Assembly: GCA_934659415.1 (NCBI GenBank) | Contig: CAKUHW010000090.1 | Span: 1-5,400 of the forward strand | Direction: 5' to 3' | DNA from: an uncultured Oscillospiraceae bacterium | GTDB taxonomy: Bacteria > Bacillota > Clostridia > Oscillospirales > Oscillospiraceae | DNA: 5,400 nt | Part shown: one piece after another, positions 1 through 5,400 of the stretch | Numbering within the stretch: the stretch's first letter is position 1 | How the letters are laid out: each line of letters begins with the position of its first letter | Position numbers and translations under genes: made by a program | Notes under the pieces: generated by a model | Seen by the model: the letters and a program-made list of their open reading frames with translations, nothing else | What the model was told of the DNA's origin: nothing | The model's database searches: none

Positions 1-656
1 ATATACGCCTGATCCTTGATGCCCTGGATGACCAGGCCCTCGGAGATGATCTCCCGGACGGTCATACGGGGGTTCAGAGAGGCAATGGGGTCCTGGAAGA
101 TCATCTGGATCTGGGTGATGAGCTTGGAGTTTTTGGCCAGACGCAGCTCCTCATGGAGCTTCTTCTCCAGCTCCGCCTTCTCCGCGCCGGAGGCGGCAGC
201 GATCTTCGCTGCGTACTCAGCCTTCAGCTCCTCCTGACGCTCCTTGGCGTACTCGGCGTCGGAGTGCTTGTGGTCGTGCTCGGCGGACTTGATCTCCTGC
301 TTCAGCTCGGCAATGCGCCCCTCACAGGCCTTGATCTGCTCCTGGGCGGCGGCATCGCCGGACTTCTTCAGCTCCTTGATCTTCTCCCGCTGGGCGGCGA
401 TCTCGTCCTTGTAGGACTTGGTGCCGGCGCACACCCGGCGGCCCTTGAAGTAGATGCTGCCGGAGGTGATGTCGTAAATGCGGATGATGGAGCGGCCGGT
501 GGTGGTCTTGCCGCAGCCGGACTCGCCCACCAGGCCGAAGACCTCGCCCTTCTTGATGTCAAAGCTGACGTCGTCCACCGCCTTGACCGGGCCAAAGTAC
601 TGGCAGAGGTGGTCTACCCGCAGCAGGACCTCGTCGTTCTTCTTCTCACTGCTCAT
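1..656 (-). CDS. oppF: Opp/Dpp-family ABC importer ATPase, OppF-like (3' part missing, with coiled-coil insertion)
   Basis: This is the second cytoplasmic ATPase of the importer, which would pair with OppD to hydrolyse ATP and drive peptide uptake. The frame is open from the ATG at 656-654 to the window edge, giving 218 residues; the signature, Walker B and C-terminal domain lie outside. Visible parts are an N-terminal beta region ([12 protein letters not shown], 11-22), Walker A GESGCGKT (44-51), and the Q-loop [14 protein letters not shown] (187-200, Gln188), which is typical of OppF/DppF. In ordinary OppF proteins only about 20 residues lie between the strand after Walker A and the Q-loop. 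Here about 100 residues intervene (77-180), rich in Lys, Glu, Ala and Gln with heptad-like spacing, which suggests an antiparallel coiled coil. The start overlaps the oppD stop by 11 nt; the ribosome site is weak (AAGG 12 nt upstream), so coupling to oppD translation is likely. The OppF name, rather than DppF, is a family-level call. Confidence 0.93.
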   Translation of the reverse strand, partial: MSSEKKNDEVLLRVDHLCQYFGPVKAVDDVSFDIKKGEVFGLVGESGCGKTTTGRSIIRIYDITSGSIYFKGRRVCAGTKSYKDEIAAQREKIKELKKSGDAAAQEQIKACEGRIAELKQEIKSAEHDHKHSDAEYAKERQEELKAEYAAKIAAASGAEKAELEKKLHEELRLAKNSKLITQIQMIFQDPIASLNPRMTVREIISEGLVIQGIKDQAY

Positions 657-2805
657 TGACGGCACCCGCCTTCCTCTTCATTCTTTCGATCCGGTCCGTG
701 ATGATCTTGGGGATCTCCACCTTCGGAGCATCGGGATGGAGCAGCCAGGTGGCCGCATAGTGGCTGTCGCTGATCTTGAACATGGGGGGCTGCTGCTCAA
801 AGTCGATCTGCATGGCGTACCTGTTCCGATCGGCAAAGGCGTCGCCCACGGGGGGATAGATCATGTTGGGCGGCGTGCCGGGGATGGCGTCCAGCTTCTC
901 CTTGGTGTCCAGATCGGGCATGGAGGAGAGCAGGGCCCAGGTGTAGGGGTGGCGGGGATCGTAGAAAATATCGTCGGCGGAGCCGAACTCCACGATCTTA
1001 CCGGCGTACATCACCGCGATGTCGTCCGCCATGTTGGCCACCACGCCCAGGTCGTGGGTGATGAAGATGACGCTGAGGTTGCGCTCCCGCTTCAGGTTGT
1101 TGATAAGCTCCAGAATCTGCGCCTGAATGGTCACGTCCAGGGCGGTGGTGGGCTCGTCGCAGATGAGGATCTCCGGGTCGGCCGCCAGGGCGATGGCGAT
1201 GACGATACGCTGGCGCATGCCGCCGGAGAACTCGAAGGGATACTGGTAGTAGCGCATCCGCGGCTCGGAGATGCCCACCTCTTCCATCAGCTTGATGGCG
1301 GTCTCCTTGGCCATGGCGCGGGTGATCTTGTTCACCGCCTTGGAGGCCTTGTCCTTGAAGTAGTCCACGATCTCCAGGCTGCGCTTGGCGCAGTCCAGCT
1401 GCTCGGCCTGCTGGATGGAGCGGCGGCAGCCGGCCTCCATCCGGTCGATCACGGCCACAATGTTGGCCTCCAGCACGTCCAGGTCGAACACCACCTTGGG
1501 CACGACCTTCCAGTCCACGGTCTTGCCCCGGGCGATCAGCTCCTCCCGGCGCTTGCTCTGCCTGGCGAAGCGGGCCTCCTCCTTGGGATTGCGCTTCTTA
1601 TAGTAGAAATACTTCTCGATGGCATCGTTCAGGCTGGTGCCAAAGGTATAGGCGGCGCTGTCCTTTACGATCTCCAGCCGGTCGATGGAGTCCTCCACCT
1701 TGGCGGTGAGCTCCCTGGCGTGCTTGGTGGCCTCGCCGTGGACCAGCTCGCCCCGGAAATAGGCCTTGGAGGCCTCCAGCTGCTCCAGCAGGACCTTTTT
1801 CTTCTCCGCAGACTCCTGGGCGGAATGACTCACGCCCAAACCGGCCACCCGCAGGAACTCGATCATAAAGGTCTCGTCCAGCAGCTTGAGGGCGGTCTCG
1901 TTCAGCTCCTCGATGTCCCGGCCCTCCAGCTTCTCCTGGGGGTTCTGCATGGCGTAGTAGCCGATGCGGAAGAAGTTGGGCCGGGGCTGCTCCACCATGG
2001 CGCGCAGCAGGTCCTCCAGCTCGTGAAGGGCCGCGCTGACGCTCTCAGGCAGCTCGGTCACGCCGCCGCTCTTCACCTGGCTCCGGGCGGCGTCCAGACC
2101 GGAGGAGGCCTTGGCCAGCGCGTCCTTGTAGCGGGCGGTAAAGAAGGGATCGGTCAGGTGCTTCAGCTTGCTCTGGTAGTCGCCCATAAGGCCCCTGGCG
2201 TCCATCTTCTGATGCTTCTCCGTCTTGAACAGCAGATCCTCGATGGAGGCCACCATGTCCTGGGCGAAGGAGGAGCAATTGTTGTAGCTCTGCTCCAGCT
2301 TGTTGGCCTCGATGCAGAACTTGTCGAAGGTGGCGCACATGGACTTGGCCTTGGCCTCGTCGCCGGTGGCCGCGGCCATATGCCTGCTCAGCTCAGCCAG
2401 CAGGCCGTTGAAGTCGTTGCGGGCCTCCTTGCGGCTGGTCTTGTTCTTCAGCAGCATGGCCTCGGTGATCTGCTTGCCGATCTTGACGATGGGGTTCAGG
2501 CTGGACAGGGGGTCCTGGAAGATCATGGAGATGGAGTCGCCGCGGATGCCGCACATCTCCTGCTCGGAGATCTTCAGCAGGTCCTTGCCGTCATAGAGGA
2601 TCTCGCCGCTCTCCACAATGGAGTTGCCCGCCAGAATGCCCAGAATGGCCTTGGAGGTGACGGACTTGCCGGAGCCGGACTCGCCCACGATGGCCAGGGT
2701 CTTGCCCCGCTCCAGATCGAAGGAGATATCGCGCACCGCCCGGAGGGTACCGCTGGAGGTGCGGAAGGAGATCGCCAGGTCTTTTACTTCAAGAATTTTA
2801 TCCAT
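646..2805 (-). CDS. oppD: Opp/Dpp-family ABC importer ATPase, OppD-like, with a ~370-residue internal insertion
   Basis: This is the first cytoplasmic ATPase of the importer. It has 719 residues, whereas OppD/DppD proteins usually have about 320-350. The nucleotide-binding core is split but complete: Walker A GESGSGKS (41-48), Q-loop [10 protein letters not shown] (96-105, Gln97), signature FSGGMRQR (526-533), Walker B ILICDE (546-551, catalytic Glu551), D-loop ALDV (555-558) and switch His584 in FITHDLG. The oligopeptide-transporter C-terminal domain follows ([13 protein letters not shown] at 621-633, IPGTPPN at 641-647). Residues about 130-500 are an insertion in the helical subdomain. They are charged and probably alpha-helical, match no domain I recognise, and include Cys157, Cys164, Cys177, Cys460 and Cys472. 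The C-terminal domain has Asp655, Asn661, Asp668 and Thr686 where the family usually has four cysteines. The start is supported by GGAGG 8 nt upstream. The gene begins 3 nt after oppC and ends inside the start of oppF. No frameshift or intein-type splice junction is visible. Confidence 0.95.
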   Translation of the reverse strand: MDKILEVKDLAISFRTSSGTLRAVRDISFDLERGKTLAIVGESGSGKSVTSKAILGILAGNSIVESGEILYDGKDLLKISEQEMCGIRGDSISMIFQDPLSSLNPIVKIGKQITEAMLLKNKTSRKEARNDFNGLLAELSRHMAAATGDEAKAKSMCATFDKFCIEANKLEQSYNNCSSFAQDMVASIEDLLFKTEKHQKMDARGLMGDYQSKLKHLTDPFFTARYKDALAKASSGLDAARSQVKSGGVTELPESVSAALHELEDLLRAMVEQPRPNFFRIGYYAMQNPQEKLEGRDIEELNETALKLLDETFMIEFLRVAGLGVSHSAQESAEKKKVLLEQLEASKAYFRGELVHGEATKHARELTAKVEDSIDRLEIVKDSAAYTFGTSLNDAIEKYFYYKKRNPKEEARFARQSKRREELIARGKTVDWKVVPKVVFDLDVLEANIVAVIDRMEAGCRRSIQQAEQLDCAKRSLEIVDYFKDKASKAVNKITRAMAKETAIKLMEEVGISEPRMRYYQYPFEFSGGMRQRIVIAIALAADPEILICDEPTTALDVTIQAQILELINNLKRERNLSVIFITHDLGVVANMADDIAVMYAGKIVEFGSADDIFYDPRHPYTWALLSSMPDLDTKEKLDAIPGTPPNMIYPPVGDAFADRNRYAMQIDFEQQPPMFKISDSHYAATWLLHPDAPKVEIPKIITDRIERMKRKAGAVNEQ

Positions 2806-2808
2806 CGC

Positions 2809-4380
2809 TTATTCCTCCACACCGCGCAGGGCCGGGTTGAATGCATCCCGCAGACCGTTGCCGAACAGATTGAAGCAGATCATCAGCAGGGAGATGATCA
2901 GTGCCGGGTAGAGCATCAGGTGGGGATAGTTGGTCCAGATCGCGCTGGCGTCCGACAGCAGGGTGCCCAGGGAGGTGGTGGTGCCGGACATCTTCACGAT
3001 GCCCAGGAAGGAGAGCATGCTCTCGGACAGGATCGTGCTGGGAATGATCAGGGCGGAGGAGGTGATCAGCGTGCCCAGGGTGTTGGGGAAAATGTGCTTC
3101 CAGATGATGCGCCGGTCCCGGGCGCCCAGGGTGCGGGCGGCCATGACGTACTCCTGGTTCTTAAAGCGGTAGAACTGGGTACGCACCCGGGAGGCGGTAC
3201 CGATCCAGCCGGTGACCACATAGGCGAAGATCAGGCACACCACCGGCCCCAGCTTTTTGGCCAGATGCAGCTGGAACAGGGTGGCCACCACAATGAAGGG
3301 CATACCGCTGAGCACGTCGGACACGCGCTCCAGGATGATGTCCACCGCGCCGCCGTAGTATCCCTCGATGGCGCCGTAGATGGCGCCGATGAGGAAGTTG
3401 ATCACGGACACGGCCACGGCGATGAGCAGGCTGAGCTTGATGCCGCCGGCAATGCGCAGGGCCAGGTCATAGCCCTGGACATCGGTGCCCATGAGGTAGT
3501 CAGGGGTAGAGCCGTAGAGGTACTGATAGTAGTTGTAGTAGAGCACGCGGATCTTGTACTGGGCGGTGGCCAGCGTGCCGCCGCCGGTGTGCTCGTAGTA
3601 GATGGGGTCGCCGTTGGCGTCCCGCTTGTAGTTGTCCTGCAGGACCATATCCGGGCTGTACTTCAGGGTGGTCTTGTTCCCGGAGGCGTCCACCCGGATG
3701 GGGCTGTTCTTCTGGGCCTTGTACCAGTAGTTGGCGTTCTCGGAGTCCATGCAGTACTCGTTCTTCTCAATGAGAGGATAGAGGATCTGCTTGCCGGTCT
3801 CCTCCTGCCAGGCCAGGATATTCGCCAGCTCGCTCTGCTGGATGGAGAGGTAGGTGAAGCCCACCTCCAGATAGTTGTCGATGACACCCTTATAGTAGGT
3901 CTGCTCCTTCTTGGAGCCGTCGATCTGGATATAGGGGTCGCCGATGTGCAGCATGGGCTGATACTCGGAGTCCAGGCCCTGCTGGATGGTGACGTCTCCC
4001 TTGCCCTCGGTGTCCTCCGCACCGACGCCCAGGGCCACGGTGTAGATCAGGCTCTTCTCGGAGAAGCTGCGGTTCACGCCGCCGGTGCAGATGCCGATCT
4101 CCCGCAGGGCGGCCACCCGGGGGGCCTTCTTGGCGTAGTAGGCCACCATCAGAGAGGAGTCGTGGGCGGTGATGAGCAGGGGCGCCAGGAAGGCGTAGAG
4201 CACGATGCAGATGATGATGACTGCGGCCACAACGGAGGCGCGGCTCTTGCGGAAGCGAATCCAGGCGTCCTTCAGGTAGCCGATGGGCTTATCCTCAAAC
4301 TTCTTGTCGGAGATGCGCTCGCCCGCGTTGACAAAGGCGAACTTCTCCTTGGGGATCATGACGTTCTTCTCGTTTGCCAT
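2809..4380 (-). CDS. oppC: Opp/Dpp-family ABC importer permease, OppC-like, with a large external domain
   Basis: This is one of the two membrane-spanning channel subunits. It has 523 residues, against about 290-310 for a usual OppC. After a cytoplasmic N-terminus, the first membrane segment lies at about 48-71 (AAVIIICIVLYAFLAPLLI). The canonical core resumes at YLMGTDVQGYDLALRIAGG (295-313), the counterpart of the family's LGTDxxGRD motif, followed by about five further hydrophobic segments (316-338, 362-372, 379-393, 435-452, 489-505). The coupling EAA loop that docks on the ATPases is clear: EYVMAARTLGARDRRIIWKHIFPN (410-433). Between segments 1 and 2, residues about 75-290 form an extra hydrophilic, Tyr- and Asn-rich domain predicted to lie outside the membrane, next to the binding protein. 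It contains only two cysteines, Cys98 and Cys210. Translation starts 2 nt after the oppB stop, with a GGGGGAGAG ribosome site overlapping the oppB end. Streptococcal AmiC, an OppB-side permease, is a known case of a similarly enlarged external loop. Confidence 0.95.
   Translation of the reverse strand: MANEKNVMIPKEKFAFVNAGERISDKKFEDKPIGYLKDAWIRFRKSRASVVAAVIIICIVLYAFLAPLLITAHDSSLMVAYYAKKAPRVAALREIGICTGGVNRSFSEKSLIYTVALGVGAEDTEGKGDVTIQQGLDSEYQPMLHIGDPYIQIDGSKKEQTYYKGVIDNYLEVGFTYLSIQQSELANILAWQEETGKQILYPLIEKNEYCMDSENANYWYKAQKNSPIRVDASGNKTTLKYSPDMVLQDNYKRDANGDPIYYEHTGGGTLATAQYKIRVLYYNYYQYLYGSTPDYLMGTDVQGYDLALRIAGGIKLSLLIAVAVSVINFLIGAIYGAIEGYYGGAVDIILERVSDVLSGMPFIVVATLFQLHLAKKLGPVVCLIFAYVVTGWIGTASRVRTQFYRFKNQEYVMAARTLGARDRRIIWKHIFPNTLGTLITSSALIIPSTILSESMLSFLGIVKMSGTTTSLGTLLSDASAIWTNYPHLMLYPALIISLLMICFNLFGNGLRDAFNPALRGVEE
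2814..2818 (-). promoter_or_regulatory. Ribosome binding site of oppD
   Basis: GGAGG on the minus strand is 8 nt before the oppD ATG. It is formed by the last codons of oppC (GTG GAG GAA TAA), so the stop of oppC lies between the site and the start. This is a strong Shine-Dalgarno sequence and fixes the start. Confidence 0.85.
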
Positions 4381-4382
4381 AC

Positions 4383-5348
4383 TTATCTCTCCCCCATCCG
4401 GATACGCGGATCAATGAAGCCGTAGCTGATGTCCACGATGATGCCGGCCAGCAGGCCGATGAAGGTATAGAAAATGGAGTCCGCCATGAACACATCATAG
4501 TCGAACAGGTTGATGGATTTCAGGAACAGCTGGCCCACGCCGGGAACAGAGAAGATCTGCTCAATGATGAAGGAGCCGCTGAGAATGCTGACGAAGGAGC
4601 CGATGATCATGGGCAGAATGGGCACCATGGCGTTCTTCAGGGCGTGGCGGGCGGTGGCCTGACCCCGGGTAAGGCCCTTGGTGCGGGCCAGGAGCATGTA
4701 GTCGGAGGTCAGGGTCTCGGTCAGCTCGGCGCGGGTGAAGCGGCACAGGCCGGCGATCTCGCCGAAGGACATGGCGATCACCGGGGCGATCATGCTGTAG
4801 AACATTTTCCAGGTGAACCAGCTGCCGCCGGCGTCCGACAGGGAGTAGACCTGCAGGGGCAGCCAGTTGAGCTTGAAATAGAGGAAATACTGCACCAGGA
4901 ACGCATACACATAGCTGGGCACGGAGACGAAGATCATAACGCCGGTGCTGATCACGCTGTCCTGCCACCTGTTCTTCTTGATGGCGGCGTAAATGCCCAG
5001 CAGGATGCCCAGGGGGATGGACACGATGAGGGAGTACAGGTTGATGAGCACCGTGGGGGCCAGACGGCTGGTGAGGACCTCCATGGCGGGGGTGCGGAAG
5101 GAGATATACCAGGAGGTGCCGAAATCCCCGGCGGTGAAGATATTTTTCAGATAAATGCCGAACTGGACCAGAATGGGCTTATTATAGCCCAGGGCCTCCC
5201 AGCGGGCCTTGATGACCTCGGCCATGTTCTTCTCGCCGGGCAGCTCCTGCGGAAGCAGCCGGATGAGCACGAAACAGATGGTGATGATGATGAAGAAGGT
5301 AAACAGCATCAAAGCCAGACGTTTCAGAATGTACTTTGTCATTCTCAT
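4383..5348 (-). CDS. oppB: Opp/Dpp-family ABC importer permease, OppB-like
   Basis: This is the partner channel subunit of OppC. It has 321 residues, close to the normal OppB length (about 305-335). It has an N-terminal membrane segment (11-31). The family's external loop follows, with GYNKPILVQFGIYLKNI (54-70) and GDFGTSW (74-80). Further membrane segments lie at about 98-121, 134-156, 184-203, 240-262 and 293-310. The EAA coupling loop is DYMLLARTKGLTRGQATARHALKNAMVP (216-243), followed by EQIFSVPGVGQLFL (263-276) and the C-terminal DPRIR (313-317), all family hallmarks. Unlike the other three subunits it shows no insertion. The ATG at 5348-5346 is preferred because AAGGAG lies 11 nt upstream; a second in-frame ATG at codon 3 would be 17 nt away. 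It is the first gene of the operon visible here; a binding-protein gene may lie beyond the right edge. Peptide substrate class cannot be read from the sequence. Confidence 0.96.
   Translation of the reverse strand: MRMTKYILKRLALMLFTFFIIITICFVLIRLLPQELPGEKNMAEVIKARWEALGYNKPILVQFGIYLKNIFTAGDFGTSWYISFRTPAMEVLTSRLAPTVLINLYSLIVSIPLGILLGIYAAIKKNRWQDSVISTGVMIFVSVPSYVYAFLVQYFLYFKLNWLPLQVYSLSDAGGSWFTWKMFYSMIAPVIAMSFGEIAGLCRFTRAELTETLTSDYMLLARTKGLTRGQATARHALKNAMVPILPMIIGSFVSILSGSFIIEQIFSVPGVGQLFLKSINLFDYDVFMADSIFYTFIGLLAGIIVDISYGFIDPRIRMGER
4387..4395 (-). promoter_or_regulatory. Ribosome binding site of oppC
   Basis: GGGGGAGAG on the minus strand sits in the last codons of oppB. Its GGAG core is 8 nt before the oppC ATG, and the oppB stop TAA (4385-4383) lies between them. 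This fixes the oppC start and suggests that ribosomes finishing oppB re-initiate on oppC. Confidence 0.8.
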
Positions 5349-5359
5349 GTAAGCATCGT

Positions 5360-5365
5360 CTCCTT
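5360..5365 (-). promoter_or_regulatory. Ribosome binding site of oppB
   Basis: AAGGAG on the minus strand lies 11 nt before the ATG at 5348-5346. The spacing is a little long but favours this ATG over the second in-frame ATG at codon 3. A closer out-of-frame ATG (minus-strand ATGCTTACATGA, at 5356-5345) would give only a three-codon reading frame. That frame overlaps the oppB start, so it is either meaningless or a minimal upstream reading frame. Confidence 0.7.
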
Positions 5366-5373
5366 GTTAGTAT

Positions 5374-5395
5374 GCGAAGCACGGCTATCCTTCGC
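5374..5395 (-). promoter_or_regulatory. Possible small hairpin in the oppB leader
   Basis: A perfect 6-bp inverted repeat, GCGAAG at 5374-5379 and CTTCGC at 5390-5395, with a 10-nt loop, lies just upstream of the oppB ribosome site. It has no following T-run on the minus strand, so it does not resemble an intrinsic terminator. It could be a processing or stabilising structure between an upstream gene and oppB, or chance. The rest of the 52-base leader shows no clear promoter. Confidence 0.2.
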
Positions 5396-5400
5396 TGAGG

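Noticed and set aside
153..659. Plus-strand reading frame of 168 codons
   Set aside because: It is the in-register antisense of oppF and is Leu/Gly/Val-rich without a recognisable motif. The minus strand carries clear Walker A and Q-loop motifs.
1306..2418. OppD insertion as an intein or a group II intron
   Set aside because: The reading frame is continuous. I see no splice-junction Cys/Ser/Thr with a terminal His-Asn, no homing endonuclease motif and no reverse transcriptase, and the insertion is helix-rich and charged.
646..2805. OppD as a pseudogene or misassembled fusion
   Set aside because: Every core ATPase motif is present in the right order in one open frame, with a strong ribosome site and correct operon spacing. 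Codon use looks uniform through the insertion.
3663..4022. Minus-strand alternative reading frame of 119 codons inside oppC
   Set aside because: It is Arg/Ser/Thr-rich, lacks motifs and overlaps the external-loop coding part of oppC in another frame, so it is a shadow frame.
478..4425. Very long plus-strand reading frame (1315 codons)
   Set aside because: It lies exactly in register opposite oppD and oppC, encodes a low-complexity Gly/Leu/Val/His-rich chain without domains, and is explained by the absence of TTA, CTA and TCA codons in the genuine minus-strand genes.
5374..5395. Intrinsic terminator upstream of oppB
   Set aside because: The 6-bp stem with a 10-nt loop is not followed by a T-run on either strand, so it is kept only as a low-confidence hairpin.

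Overview
The window is a nearly gap-free, leftward-reading (minus-strand) operon fragment for one ABC importer of the Opp/Dpp (oligopeptide/dipeptide) family. The gene order is oppB (5348-4383), oppC (4380-2809), oppD (2805-646) and oppF (656 to the left edge, 3' part missing). Gaps of 2 and 3 nt and one 11-nt overlap indicate a single transcript with translational coupling. No substrate-binding protein gene (oppA), RNA gene, mobile element, CRISPR array or long intergenic region is present. The only non-coding stretch is the 52 bases upstream of oppB at the right edge.

The proteins look like those of a GC-rich Gram-positive anaerobe of the Clostridia, for example the Oscillospiraceae (Flavonifractor/Oscillibacter-type gut bacteria). 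The reasons are strong G/C bias at third codon positions, good purine-rich Shine-Dalgarno sequences and the style of the proteins. This assignment is inference, not proof.

OppB and OppC would form the membrane channel. OppD and OppF would be the two cytoplasmic ATPases that drive uptake of peptides delivered by a lipid-anchored binding protein encoded elsewhere. OppB has ordinary length. The other three subunits are enlarged at different positions. OppC has about 215 extra residues in its first external loop. OppD has about 370 extra, helix-rich residues between its Q-loop and its LSGGQ-type signature. OppF has about 90-100 extra residues, apparently coiled coil, between Walker A and the Q-loop. 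In addition, the C-terminal domain of OppD has non-cysteine residues at all four positions where Opp/Dpp ATPases usually carry iron-sulfur cysteines. The core ATPase motifs of OppD are intact, so this looks like a working but structurally elaborated transporter rather than a decayed one.
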